Part shown: positions 52,127-61,715 of the stretch, in pieces | Numbering within the stretch: position 1 is the first letter of the stretch | Layout of the letters: every line of letters begins with the position of its first letter | Assembly (NCBI RefSeq): GCF_022430545.2 | Contig: NZ_CP092488.2 | Span: 4,092,001 to 4,156,000, forward strand | Direction of reading: 5' to 3' | DNA length: 64,000 nucleotides | Source of the DNA: Mycobacterium paraterrae | GTDB lineage: Bacteria; Actinomycetota; Actinomycetes; Mycobacteriales; Mycobacteriaceae | Position numbers and translations under genes: made by a program | Notes under the pieces: generated by a model | Database searches by the model: none | The model's input: the letters and a program-made list of their open reading frames with translations, nothing else | What the model was told of the DNA's origin: nothing

Positions 52127-52331
52127 ATAGTCAACCCCGACGAATTTCGTGCCAACGACGGCAAGGTCAGCGGTCGGCAACGAGTCCTTGGACGTGGTCG
52201 CCCGCGAATTACCGCCCGCCGAGCGCGACGAGTTCTTCCCCAAGGTCACCGCGCTCGCGCCGGGTTTTGCCGAGTATCAGGCGAAGACCTCGCGGGTGAT
52301 CCCGGTCTTCGAACTGCAGCCGGCCAGTTAG
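52127..52331 (+). pseudogene. Remnant of a deazaflavin-dependent nitroreductase gene
   Basis: Two separate pieces of one protein family are visible. In the frame of 52127 the translation reads IVNPDEFRANDGKVSGR, the typical N-terminus of DUF385/Ddn-like F420-dependent reductases. In another frame, from about 52185, it reads DVVARELPPAERDEFF and ends AEYQAKTSRVIPVFELQPAS, the typical C-terminus. About 60-70 central codons are missing and the frames differ, so a deletion destroyed the gene. A 60-codon frame (52149-52331) covers only the C-terminal piece. Confidence 0.7.
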
Positions 52332-52431
52332 CCCTACCGGATAGTTAGCCCCTCAACCGACCCCTCGAATCACGCGGTTACGGGGCTATCACGGCACCTA
52401 TCACGGCATGGTCACGTCGGCCGTGAACGAC

Positions 52432-52830
52432 TCAGTGCGGAACCATCGACCACAGCGTCTGGATCGTGCCGTACACCGGGTGCATGAAGATGTTGACGAT
52501 CTGGATCGGGAACAGCTGACCATTGCCGCCGCACTTGGGCCACGCTCCGGGTCCCTGGGTGGCGAGAACGCGATTCGCCACGGCGATCTGTTGCTCGCGC
52601 GAGGCCATCGCAGGGTCGCCGACCCCACCGTTCGCTGCCCAGGTAGCGGGCTTGAACTGCAGTCCGCCATAGAATCCGTTGCCGGTGTTGGCGTGCCAGT
52701 TACCGCCCGATTCACACTGCGCCACAGCATCCCAGTTCATGCCGTCCGCGTAGGCCACGCCGGTGGTCGGGTTGACCAGGAGCGTCATGCCCAGGACGAC
52801 CAATGTGCATATCACCAGGTGCTTGCACAT
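52432..52830 (-). CDS. Resuscitation-promoting-factor-like muralytic protein (RpfC-like)
   Basis: 132 residues from the ATG at 52830; a further ATG at 52860 adds 10. Hydrophobic export signal (LVICTLVVLGMTLLV, ending VAYADG). The mature protein is essentially one Rpf domain: WDAVAQCESGGNWHANTGNGFYGGLQF with the catalytic Glu (residue 40 from this start), then PATWAANGGVGDPAMASREQQIAVANRVLA. The two cysteines (CESGG and PKCGG) can form the known disulphide. It should cleave peptidoglycan and stimulate growth resumption. Its upstream DNA is extremely AT-rich (52862-53100). Confidence 0.88.
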   Translation of the reverse strand: MCKHLVICTLVVLGMTLLVNPTTGVAYADGMNWDAVAQCESGGNWHANTGNGFYGGLQFKPATWAANGGVGDPAMASREQQIAVANRVLATQGPGAWPKCGGNGQLFPIQIVNIFMHPVYGTIQTLWSMVPH

Positions 52831-52861
52831 CGTGCTCAATAGTCCACCTAAATGACTCATT

Positions 52862-53100
52862 TAACAGGTCTAACAAGCAGGTGTGAAAGGAGTCAATGAG
52901 TGGGGCTTTAGCAATTAATGAGATTAAAGTTTAATTATATGTTTTGTGTTGCTGAATAGTATTTGAGTTAATTAATGAGGTTTTTGATGCTAGATATAAC
53001 TACTGAGTTATATGAGTATGAAGTTATCTTGTCGTGATGAAGTAAATTAAAGTGGCTTGTGATGCTGCTGTTACTAAAGTGACAGAAGATGCTCAAGTGG
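52862..53100. other. AT-rich segment upstream of the rpf-like gene
   Basis: About 240 bases of clearly lower GC than all the rest of the window, with runs such as TTAATTATATG and GTTAATTAATGAGG. No coding frame with mycobacterial codon use. It contains the rpf promoter and may bind an AT-preferring protein such as Lsr2. Confidence 0.75.
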
Positions 53101-53113
53101 CGTAGCCCAGCGG

Positions 53114-53503
53114 TCAGCGTCTCCCGCCCAAAAACTCCTCTACCAGCTTTTTTGGGGCCTGCCGAAGCCACGCATCAACAATCAGCTCACGCAGTCCGTG
53201 CTCGTCGATCGCCGCGAGACGAACGAGCACGGCGGGATAGCCGTCGAAGTGCGGGGTGGTGAAGTACCGGTGCGGTTCGTGGGCGATCAGCGCGAATTTG
53301 ACTCCCTCGTCGGCCACCCGGACCCCGAGGATGTCGCCCTCCGGCGGGTCGACGCCGAGGGCCGCCAACGCCTCACGGTCGGATGGGCGCAGCGGGCGTT
53401 CCCACGCGATCAGCTTCTTACCCACCCGCCACTCCCGAGGCGATCGCTCCTCGGTGAGTGGCAGTTCGCCGACGACGTTGGCGACGTCGTCCCAGGTGGC
53501 CAT
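53114..53503 (-). CDS. MmcQ/YjbR family protein
   Basis: 129 residues, as Rv2570. CyaY-like fold: MATWDDVANVVGELP, VGKKLIAWERPL, FALIAHEPHRYFTTPHFDGYPAVLVRL and a C-terminal helix DAWLRQAPKKLVEEF. Soluble, presumed DNA- or small-molecule-binding, function not established. Divergent from the transglutaminase gene with 86 bases between. Confidence 0.87.
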   Translation of the reverse strand: MATWDDVANVVGELPLTEERSPREWRVGKKLIAWERPLRPSDREALAALGVDPPEGDILGVRVADEGVKFALIAHEPHRYFTTPHFDGYPAVLVRLAAIDEHGLRELIVDAWLRQAPKKLVEEFLGGRR

Positions 53504-53589
53504 GACCCATTGTGCTCCCGCGGACCCGGCCAGGAATCGGATCGGCCCGCGCCGCTGCGGGTGGCCATAGGCCTCACTAGTGTTGCAGC

Positions 53590-54543
53590 GTGACGTTGCC
53601 GAGCCCTACCAGCGATTCGGGGCACCTGCCAGGCGCCGGCGCGCGATACCGCATCACCCATCGCACCGAGTACCGCTACTCCGATGTGGTGACGAGTTCG
53701 TACGGCCGCGGATTCCTGACTCCGCGAAACCTTGCGCGGCAGCGGTGTCTGTCCCACGAACTGCATATCTCACCGACACCGGCGGACAGCTCGACGAGTC
53801 TGGACACCTACGGCAACATCAGCTCGTACTTTCACGTCACCGAGCCGCACCAGACGCTGACGGTCACCAGCGAGTCGCTCGTCGAGGTCTATCCGTCACC
53901 GCCGCAGCGGTGGGGCGGCGGACCTGCTTTGGCGCCGTGGGAGCTTGCCCGCCCGGTGGGTATCCGGGGCGCACTGGCTACCGAGTTCGCTCTCGACCTG
54001 AATCCACCCGAAATCACCGACGAGGTCCGTGAATACGCGGCGCCGAGCTTTGTGCCCGAGCGGCCGTTGTCCGACGTGCTGCGTGACCTCACCACCCGGA
54101 TCTACACCGACTTCACCTACCGCTCCGGTTCGACCACGGTATCGACCGGAGTCAACGAGGTTCTGAAAGCGCGCGAGGGGGTATGTCAGGACTTCGCGCG
54201 GCTCGCGATCGCCTGCTTGCGCGCCAACGGTTTGGCTGCCAGCTACGTGTCCGGATATCTGGCTACCAACCCGCCGCCAGGGAAGGAACGCATGATCGGC
54301 ATCGACGCGACGCACGCCTGGGCCGCGGTGTGGACGCCGCAGCCGCCCGGCCAATTCGAATGGCTCGGACTAGATCCCACCAATGACCAGATGGTCGACG
54401 AGAGATACGTGATTGTCGGCCGCGGTCGTGACTATGCCGACGTGCCCCCGCTGCGCGGCATCATTTACACCAACTCCGAGACCAGCCAGATCGACGTCGC
54501 GGTCGACGTCGTGCCATTTGAAGGCGGCGAGCTCTATGCGTGA
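53590..54543 (+). CDS. Transglutaminase-like protein
   Basis: 317 residues from a GTG, as Rv2569c. N-terminal transglutaminase-N domain (YRITHRTEYRYSDVVTSSYG) and the papain-like core with Cys199 in GVCQDFARL, His242 in DATHAWAAV and Asp262 in GLDPTND. The triad is complete. It could cleave or transfer peptide amide bonds. The next gene overlaps its end by 8 bases. Part of the two-way cluster with the ATP-grasp proteins. Confidence 0.92.
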   Translation: MTLPSPTSDSGHLPGAGARYRITHRTEYRYSDVVTSSYGRGFLTPRNLARQRCLSHELHISPTPADSSTSLDTYGNISSYFHVTEPHQTLTVTSESLVEVYPSPPQRWGGGPALAPWELARPVGIRGALATEFALDLNPPEITDEVREYAAPSFVPERPLSDVLRDLTTRIYTDFTYRSGSTTVSTGVNEVLKAREGVCQDFARLAIACLRANGLAASYVSGYLATNPPPGKERMIGIDATHAWAAVWTPQPPGQFEWLGLDPTNDQMVDERYVIVGRGRDYADVPPLRGIIYTNSETSQIDVAVDVVPFEGGELYA

Positions 54544-55591
54544 CTTTCACTGCCCCAACTGTGGCCAGCGTCTGACTTTCGAGAACTCCGCGTGCTTGGC
54601 GTGCGGTAGCGCCCTGGGTTTCTCCCTCTACGAGATGGCGTTGCTGGTCATCACCACCGGCGACGACGCGGGCCGGGCCGGCTTCGTCAGCGCCAGCGAG
54701 TACGAACTGTGCGCAAATCGCAATCTGGCGGAATGCAATTGGCTGGTCCCGGTGCGCCAGCCCGGATGGCTGTGTGCGTCGTGTGCCCTGACCATCGAGC
54801 GACCGAACGACGCGGATACCGCCGGGCTGGCGGAGTTCGCCCGGGCGGAGGCGGCCAAGCGCCGGCTGATCGCCGAACTGCACGAGCTGAGGCTGCCGAT
54901 CGTCGGCCGCGACCAAGACCCCGACTACGGGTTGGCGTTCCGGCTGCTTTCCAGTGCCCGCGAGAAGGTGTTGACCGGACACGAAAACGGCATCATCACA
55001 TTGGATTTGGCTGAAGGCGACGACGTCCACCGTGAGCAGTTGCGGGTCGAGATGGACGAGCCGTACCGGACGCTGCTCGGGCACTTCCGCCACGAAATCG
55101 GTCACTATTACTACTACCGGCTGATCGCTCCGTCCGCCGACTATGTGGCTCGATTCAACGACCTTTTCGGCGACCCCGATGCTGACTATCAAGCGGCGTT
55201 GGATCGCCATTACAGCGAAGGCGCACCCGACGGCTGGGAAGAGACCTTCGTGTCGTCGTACGCGACCATGCATCCGGCCGAGGACTGGGCCGAGACGTTC
55301 GCCCACTACCTGCACATCCGCGACACGCTCGACACTGCGGCGTGGTCGGGCTTCGCGCCGGCCACCGCAACGTTCGATCGGCCGGTTCTGGGGCCGAGCG
55401 CATTTCAGACGATCATCGATATGTGGCTGCCGGTCTCGTGGTCGCTGAACATGGTGAACCGGTCGATGGGCCACGACGACCTGTATCCGTTCGTGCTTCC
55501 GGTCGCGGTGCTGCAGAAGATGAAGTTCATTCACACCGTCATCGACGAACTGACCGCCCTCTCGGGAAGGCGGGATTCAGTCAGCGCGTAA
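54536..55591 (+). CDS. Zinc-ribbon metallopeptidase-like protein
   Basis: 351 residues, as Rv2568c. N-terminal zinc ribbon CPNCGQ...CLACG (residues 5-25), a second CxxC (CASCALT), and a peptidase core with HEIGHYYYY (residues 186-190) plus AEDWAETFAHYLH downstream, which supplies the third ligand. This is the putative zinc-binding metallopeptidase family that co-occurs with transglutaminase and alpha-E genes. The ATG overlaps the transglutaminase stop by 8 bases, which implies coupled translation. Confidence 0.88.
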   Translation: MRDFHCPNCGQRLTFENSACLACGSALGFSLYEMALLVITTGDDAGRAGFVSASEYELCANRNLAECNWLVPVRQPGWLCASCALTIERPNDADTAGLAEFARAEAAKRRLIAELHELRLPIVGRDQDPDYGLAFRLLSSAREKVLTGHENGIITLDLAEGDDVHREQLRVEMDEPYRTLLGHFRHEIGHYYYYRLIAPSADYVARFNDLFGDPDADYQAALDRHYSEGAPDGWEETFVSSYATMHPAEDWAETFAHYLHIRDTLDTAAWSGFAPATATFDRPVLGPSAFQTIIDMWLPVSWSLNMVNRSMGHDDLYPFVLPVAVLQKMKFIHTVIDELTALSGRRDSVSA

Positions 55592-55594
55592 GCC

Positions 55595-58264
55595 TCACGG
55601 CATCGTCCGCCGCTCGTCCCCACCCCACAGCGGCTGGATACCGCCCGGCAGCGCCAGCTGCGTCGCGGTGATCACCTCGGCAAGTTCGCGCAGCGCCGTA
55701 TGCACCGTGGTGAGCAACTCGGCCAGCTCATCGCGTCGCCCATCCTTGGTCGCCGATTCGAGTTCGGCCGGATGCGAGCGCCGCACCTGGGTGCTGATCT
55801 CGGCGACCATGCGTTGTGGCCGAGACGATCCCGACGACCCGGGCAGGTCACCGAGGTCGGTGCGTAACCGCTCGAGTTGGTACACCAGCGACCTGGGGTT
55901 GGTGGCGTCAAACAGCATCAGCTCCGCGAGCGCGGCGACGCTGACCTGACCCGCCGTGCGGCGGCGGTAGATCACGGCGGATTCCATCGCGATGAGCGTT
56001 GATTCGATGACTGCACGCTCGGCAGCCGGGGCCCGCACCGTGGTCAGGGTGGCGTTCAGCAGCGCGGTGAGACCCAGCCCTCGCTCGATACGTTTCCCGA
56101 TGTCCATCATCGTCCACCCGACGTCCTGCACCATGGACTCCGATGCGACGCCCGCCAGCGTCAGCATGCCGACCAGCGTTTGCGACTGCGCCGTTTCGAG
56201 CACCGCGTCGCCCTCGGCCAGGGAGTCGGGCGGTTCGGCGTTGTGAGCCAGTGCTCGTTCGACGCCGGCCAGCACCGCCCATGTGTCGGTTGACAACTGG
56301 TCACGCACCGCCCTGGCGGCTAGCGCCAGCCGATCCACCGAATGCACCAGCGAGCCGGGTCGGTCGCGATCCATGGTCAGAGACCACAACGTCGACGGGG
56401 CGATGGCGATGCTCTCGGCTTGGTCATCCGGTCCGGGGTCGGTTCCGGTGATGCGGCCCAATGCGGCCATCAGCACTGGTACGCACTGGCTTTCGGAGAT
56501 CTCCTGGCGATGCCGGAATTCGTAGTAACGACGGCGGGCGGCGATCAGCAGCCGGGCCATGTTCTCGGCGCGCTCGCCGTAACGTCCCATCCAGAAAAGG
56601 TCGGACAGCACGCGAGGTGAGCTGACGCCCAACGTGCCCGCACCCGCTTTCGCGGGGACCTCCGGCGGTGGCAGGGTGACCGTCTCAGTTCGCGAGCGAT
56701 CGGTCGGTTGAACCCAGACATCCTTGGCCGCAATGGTTCCCAGCGTGTACGCGGACGGTCCCTGGGCCAGCACGTAACCGAGGCCGCCGAGCATCGGTGC
56801 ATAGCCGCCGCGCTGAGCCACCGTGAACAGCCGCATTCCGACCGCGCCCGCCGAGAGCTCGCTCGCGTAGCTCGTCGGGGCTGAGGAGAACTGGGGCAAT
56901 TCCTGGCCGACCCACTGCCACGGCATTGCGGTGATGGCGGCGGACAGGTCGGCCAATCGCTCCGAGGACAGCGCCGGTCCGACCAGTGTTTGCCCGCCGA
57001 TGGTCGGGCGGATGAGCAGTGACGACAGGTTCGCCAGCAGGTGCGATAGTTCGGTGTCGATGCCGCCCCAGTAGCTCGGCGTACTGGACAACAACGGCGC
57101 TTCACCGAGCAGCCGGGTTGCCAGCTGAGGCAGAAAGCGTTGCAGCCCAGCACTTTCCAGAATGCCACTGCCAACGGTATTCACAACGGTCACGGTTCCG
57201 CGGCGCTGGGCTTCTACCAGGCCGGCCACCCCGAGCCGCGAGTCGGCGCGCAGGTCGAGCGGATCGGTGTACGCGGCATCGACGCGACGGAAAACGACGT
57301 CCACCCGTTTCAGGGTGCCCAGTGAGCGCATCCAGAGCTTGCCGTCACGCACCACCAGGTCAGCGTTCTCGACCAACGGAAAACCAAGCAGCGTCGCGAG
57401 ATACGCCTGGTCAAACGATGTTTCGGAGTAAATACCGGGGCTGAGCACGACGACCACCGGATCCTGCACACCGTCGGGCGCCGCGTCGATCAGCGCCAGC
57501 CGCAATGCCTGGGCGAACGGGGTGGTCGGTCGCGGACCGACCTTCTCGTAGAGATCCGGCAGCGCCTGCGCCAACACCCGTCGGTCGGCGAGCGCGTAGC
57601 CGGCGCCGGATGGCGCCTGCGTCCAGTCGGCGTTGACCACAAAACTGCCGTCGGAGAAGCGGCTGACATCGCAGGCATGCATGAACAACTGATGGTGCCC
57701 CGGCACCTCGATCCCGTTGGCGGCGCGGACATAGCCCGGATGGGCGAACAGCAGCTCGGGCGGCAGCACGCCGTCGGTCAACGAGCGGCGGTTGCCGTAC
57801 AGGTCGGTCAAGACCGCGTTGAGCACCCGCGACCGCTGAATCAGTCCGGTTTCGAGGGCCTCCCAATCCGCTGCCGCGACCACCAGCGGCAGCGGGTCCA
57901 GCGCCCACGGCCGCGGCTCGCCGGGAACCCCGTCGGCGGATCCCTTGGCGGGATCGACGCCGGTATAGGTGATGTCGTCGTTGTCGACGAGTTGGCGCAC
58001 CGCGGAACGCAGTCGACCCATCCCGGCCCGACCGCGGTCACCGACCGCGTCGGCGAGATCCGTCCACGCCGGGCGCACGTTGCCCGCCGCATCGAGGAAC
58101 TCGTCGTAACCGATCGCCGGGCCTGATAGATCCGGCGTGCGCACGTCGAACAAGGTCTCTTGGGTACGCGCGGTGCGGTATCCGTCCAGCAACCGGTCGA
58201 CGTCGGTGCGGTCGTGAAATGGCGCCGCGTCGCCGGGATGTACTGCCATATGTGCCGCAGCCAT
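55595..58264 (-). CDS. Circularly permuted ATP-grasp and alpha-E fusion protein
   Basis: 889 residues, as Rv2567. Residues about 80-480 form a circularly permuted ATP-grasp domain (YTGVDPAKGSADGVPGEPRPWALDPLPLV, AGYALADRRVLAQALPDLY, SPGIYSETSFDQAYLA, SAGLQRFLPQLATRLLGE). Residues about 555-889 are an alpha-E domain (LFWMGRYGERAENMARLLIAARR). The family is inferred to ligate peptides or amino acids in an ATP-dependent way; no substrate is known. The start shares one base with the stop of the upstream gene (TAATG). Confidence 0.9.
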   Translation of the reverse strand: MAAAHMAVHPGDAAPFHDRTDVDRLLDGYRTARTQETLFDVRTPDLSGPAIGYDEFLDAAGNVRPAWTDLADAVGDRGRAGMGRLRSAVRQLVDNDDITYTGVDPAKGSADGVPGEPRPWALDPLPLVVAAADWEALETGLIQRSRVLNAVLTDLYGNRRSLTDGVLPPELLFAHPGYVRAANGIEVPGHHQLFMHACDVSRFSDGSFVVNADWTQAPSGAGYALADRRVLAQALPDLYEKVGPRPTTPFAQALRLALIDAAPDGVQDPVVVVLSPGIYSETSFDQAYLATLLGFPLVENADLVVRDGKLWMRSLGTLKRVDVVFRRVDAAYTDPLDLRADSRLGVAGLVEAQRRGTVTVVNTVGSGILESAGLQRFLPQLATRLLGEAPLLSSTPSYWGGIDTELSHLLANLSSLLIRPTIGGQTLVGPALSSERLADLSAAITAMPWQWVGQELPQFSSAPTSYASELSAGAVGMRLFTVAQRGGYAPMLGGLGYVLAQGPSAYTLGTIAAKDVWVQPTDRSRTETVTLPPPEVPAKAGAGTLGVSSPRVLSDLFWMGRYGERAENMARLLIAARRRYYEFRHRQEISESQCVPVLMAALGRITGTDPGPDDQAESIAIAPSTLWSLTMDRDRPGSLVHSVDRLALAARAVRDQLSTDTWAVLAGVERALAHNAEPPDSLAEGDAVLETAQSQTLVGMLTLAGVASESMVQDVGWTMMDIGKRIERGLGLTALLNATLTTVRAPAAERAVIESTLIAMESAVIYRRRTAGQVSVAALAELMLFDATNPRSLVYQLERLRTDLGDLPGSSGSSRPQRMVAEISTQVRRSHPAELESATKDGRRDELAELLTTVHTALRELAEVITATQLALPGGIQPLWGGDERRTMP

Positions 58265-61200
58265 TACCGCAGGACGGTACGCACGCGCCGCAGATCGAGA
58301 ATGCCCGGCGCGCCGACGTCCGTGGAAATTCGCGCCTGCATTTCCCGGATGTCGGAGAGGTCCAGTTTGCCTGGGGTGAATCCGGTCGCCTCGAAGCGTC
58401 GCGCGCGCCGCGACTCGGCTTCGACGGCGTTGACCGGAGGAACGTCGTACGCCCGCCCACCGGGGTGGGCGACGTGGTACGTGCAGCCGCCGCGCGACGT
58501 CGAGGTGGTGAGGTCGATCAGCTCGAACTGCAGCGGACCGTCGACGGTGATGCTGGGATGCAGCGCACTGGGCGGTTGCCAGGCCCGGAAACGCACACCT
58601 CCCACGTGTACGTCGGGATTGTCAGTGGCGAGCAGCGGAACCGGGTAGCCGTTGCAGGTGACCAGATAGCGGTGTCGGTCGGCGCCGATGATGCGGACCT
58701 GAAGGCGTTCGACGGACGAATCGACGTAGCGAGCGGTGCCGGTGGCAGTGGACTCCTCGCCCAGCGTGTTCCACGGCTCGATGGCGCCGCGCAATTCGAT
58801 CTCGACACCGTCGAAGACCGCGGTGCCGATGCGTGGGAAGCGGAACTCGGTGAACGGGTCCAGCCAGCTGGTTTCAAAGGCGATGCCGTGGGCGCGCAGG
58901 TCCGCGGCGACGTCGGCGATGTCGTGAATCAGGTAGTGCGGCAACAGGTATCGCCCGTGCAAATTCTCGCCGTGCCGGATCAGCGGAGCCCGTAGCGGCT
59001 CCTCCCAGAACCACGCCACCAGCGACCGGACCAGCAACGACTGCACCATCGCCATCCGCAGATGCGGGGGCATTTCGAAGCCGCGCAACTCCAACAGGCC
59101 CAACCTGCCCCGCATGCTGTAGGGGTTGTAGAGCTTGTCGATACAGAACTCCGAGCGATGCGTATTGCCGGTGATGTCGGTGAGCAAATGCCGCAATGCC
59201 CGGTCGATGATCCAGGGACGGGGCGTGCCGGAAGCCGAAGCGAGCCTGTTGATTTCGGCGAACGCGATCTCCAGCTCGTAGAGCGCCTCCGCCCGGCCCT
59301 CGTCGACGCGCGGCGCCTGCGACGTGGTACCCACGAAGCGGCCCGCGAACAGGTACGACAGCGAGGGATGTCGCTGCCAGTAGGTCAGCAACGACATCAG
59401 CAGGTCGGGGCGACGCAGCAGCGGTGAGTCCTTAGGGGTGATCCCGCCCAGCGTGATGTGGTTGCCGCCCCCCGTGCCGCCGTGGCTGCCGTCGACGTCG
59501 AACGACTCCGTGGTGAGTCGAGCCAATCTGGCTTGTTCGTACAGGGTTTCGAGTTGCCGGGTCTGCTCGGCGAAGCTGGCGGTCGGAGCGACGTTGACCT
59601 CGATGACGCCGGGGTCGGGGGTGATCGTCGTCGACGTCAGCCGCGGGTCTGCCGGCGGCTCATACCCTTCGATCACCACCGGGCAGCCGATCTTTGCGGC
59701 CGCGTCGTGGATTCGGGTGATCAGGTCCACGAAGTGGTCGAGCGCGCCGGTCGGCGGGAGGAATACGTAGAGCAGTCCGTCCCGCGCCTCGGCGACCATC
59801 GCGGTGGTCGGTGCGCTCTCGTCGTCGTCGACGAGCGCTTCGACGGCCGACGCGTGTAGCTCGTCGCCCACCGTGGTGGGATCGGTGTCGAACGACGGCC
59901 GCGGCGGCTTCCAGCTGATCGCGTTCAGCGGCAGACGTAAACCCGCCGGCGAATCCCCGTCGACCAGGACGATGCGGCCGCGGCGCAGCCGCCAATTGGC
60001 GCTGGCCCAGCCGAGTTCGTCGTCCCGGCGGTGCAGCGGGAGCACGAACGCCGTTGGTGTGTCCGTGGATTGGTCGAGCCGGGCCAGCAGTTCGGCGCGC
60101 GCGGCGGCATTGTCGCGGCCCGCTTCCGGGTCGAGGTCGTCTTCGGGCGACACCGGGTCGCCTTGCGGCAGCCGGGCCTTCGCTGCCAGCTTCGACAGCG
60201 GGTCCTCGTATGCCGGCCGCACCTGGGAGGGCGGCAGACCGAGTCCGTCGGCGATCGCGGACAACAGCTTCTGGGCCGTGCCGCTGTCTGCCGGCGAGCC
60301 GGGCGGAGCGGTGCTCCACGGGTCGGCCAGCAGTGCGGCGTCGGGCCACAGCGGCTGTCCATCAGTACGCCAGTAGATCCCGATCTGCCAGCGGGGCAGC
60401 GGTTCACCCGGGTACCAGCGACCTTGGCCGCGATGCACCAGTCCATGTGGCGCCCACCGCGCCTTCAATCGGGCGGCCAGGTCAGAGGCGCGCTGGCGTT
60501 TGTGCGGACCGTCGGCGGCGGTATTCCATTCGTCGTCGACCTGGTTGTCGATCGACACGAACGTCGGTTCACCACCCATGGTGAGCCGGACGTCACCGGC
60601 CTGAAGCCGAGCGTCGACGCTGCGGCCGACATCCTGGATGGTGGCCCAAGCTTCGTCGGTGTAAGGGAGCGTGACCCGCGGATCCTCGTGGATGCGGGTC
60701 ACCGTGTTGGAGAACTCCAGCGTCGACTCGCAGGGCTCGATGCCGCCGGAGATCGGTGCCGCGCTGGCGGGGCTCGGTGTAGCGGCGAGAGGGATGTGGC
60801 CCTCGCCGGCGAACAGCCCGGATGTCGGATCGAGCCCGATCCATCCCGCGCCGGGAATGAAGACCTCTGCCCACGCATGCAGGTCGGTGAAGTCGGCGGC
60901 CGGACCTGACGGCCCGTCGAGCGCCTTGACGTCAGACGTCAGCTGCACCAGGTAACCGGACACGAATCGGGCGGCCAGACCCATCTGGCGTGCGACCGAC
61001 ACCAACAGCCAGGCGAAGTCACGACACGAACCCACGCCGGTCCGCAGCGTGAAATCCGGCGTCTGAACGCCATGCTCCATCCGCACGCTGTAGGAGAGAT
61101 CGGCGTTGATCCGCCGGTTGAGCTCGACCAGGAAGTCGATTGTCCGGGTTTCCGGCGGTACGGAGAATTCGCGCACCCATTTCCGCGTCAACTCGCCAGG

Positions 61201-61596
61201 ACCCGATCCTGCGCCGTCTTCGTCGACCGGTTGCAGGTAAGGCTTGAGCTCGTCGGCCAACGGCTCGGGGTAGCTGAACCCCCCGGACGGCCAGATTTCG
61301 GCCCAGTCCTCGATGAAGAAGTCGAAGGGGTTGATCACCTTCAGGTCGGCGATCAGTCCGACGGTGATGGTCAGTCGATCCGTCGGGTTCGGGAAAGTCA
61401 GCCGGTAGACGAAGTTGCCCACCGCGTCCTGCTGCCAGTTGACGAAGTGGTCGGCCGGTTCGACCTGCAGCGAGTAGGCCTCGATGGGGGTGCGTGAATG
61501 CGGTGCCGGACGCAGCCTCACGACGTGCGGGAAAACTCTGACCGGCCGGTCAAAGGTGTAGCTGGTGCGGTGCTCCAGCGCCACTTTGATGGTCAT
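58264..61596 (-). CDS. Transglutaminase/DUF2126 fusion protein
   Basis: 1110 residues from the ATG at 61596 (the frame is open 9 residues further), close to the 1140 of Rv2566. The N-terminal third is a transglutaminase-like domain with GVGSCRDFAWLLV (Cys), LHAWAEVF (His) and GLDPTSGLF (Asp). The remaining two thirds are DUF2126 (MGGEPTFVSIDNQ; GGGNHITLGG; RDGLLYVFLPP), which resembles glutamine-synthetase-like amidoligase proteins. First gene of the minus-strand pair. Predicted role: peptide ligation and cleavage together with the ATP-grasp protein. Confidence 0.9.
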   Translation of the reverse strand: MTIKVALEHRTSYTFDRPVRVFPHVVRLRPAPHSRTPIEAYSLQVEPADHFVNWQQDAVGNFVYRLTFPNPTDRLTITVGLIADLKVINPFDFFIEDWAEIWPSGGFSYPEPLADELKPYLQPVDEDGAGSGPGELTRKWVREFSVPPETRTIDFLVELNRRINADLSYSVRMEHGVQTPDFTLRTGVGSCRDFAWLLVSVARQMGLAARFVSGYLVQLTSDVKALDGPSGPAADFTDLHAWAEVFIPGAGWIGLDPTSGLFAGEGHIPLAATPSPASAAPISGGIEPCESTLEFSNTVTRIHEDPRVTLPYTDEAWATIQDVGRSVDARLQAGDVRLTMGGEPTFVSIDNQVDDEWNTAADGPHKRQRASDLAARLKARWAPHGLVHRGQGRWYPGEPLPRWQIGIYWRTDGQPLWPDAALLADPWSTAPPGSPADSGTAQKLLSAIADGLGLPPSQVRPAYEDPLSKLAAKARLPQGDPVSPEDDLDPEAGRDNAAARAELLARLDQSTDTPTAFVLPLHRRDDELGWASANWRLRRGRIVLVDGDSPAGLRLPLNAISWKPPRPSFDTDPTTVGDELHASAVEALVDDDESAPTTAMVAEARDGLLYVFLPPTGALDHFVDLITRIHDAAAKIGCPVVIEGYEPPADPRLTSTTITPDPGVIEVNVAPTASFAEQTRQLETLYEQARLARLTTESFDVDGSHGGTGGGNHITLGGITPKDSPLLRRPDLLMSLLTYWQRHPSLSYLFAGRFVGTTSQAPRVDEGRAEALYELEIAFAEINRLASASGTPRPWIIDRALRHLLTDITGNTHRSEFCIDKLYNPYSMRGRLGLLELRGFEMPPHLRMAMVQSLLVRSLVAWFWEEPLRAPLIRHGENLHGRYLLPHYLIHDIADVAADLRAHGIAFETSWLDPFTEFRFPRIGTAVFDGVEIELRGAIEPWNTLGEESTATGTARYVDSSVERLQVRIIGADRHRYLVTCNGYPVPLLATDNPDVHVGGVRFRAWQPPSALHPSITVDGPLQFELIDLTTSTSRGGCTYHVAHPGGRAYDVPPVNAVEAESRRARRFEATGFTPGKLDLSDIREMQARISTDVGAPGILDLRRVRTVLR

Positions 61597-61715
61597 AACC
61601 GGAAATCTCATCACACCGACCAACAGGTTGCAGCGCAGCGGCGGCGCGTCTCGGTGTGATGTCGGCGGAGTGGCGCAACCCGATTTCCCGGCCCACCCTT
61701 TCTAGGATCGCTCGC

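Noticed and set aside
52968..53171. 67-codon minus-strand frame in the AT-rich segment
   Set aside because: Composition and codon use do not match a gene; the AT-rich DNA simply lacks stops in this frame.
53198..53593. 131-codon plus-strand frame opposite the MmcQ/YjbR gene
   Set aside because: Antisense shadow of a conserved gene with no signal of its own.
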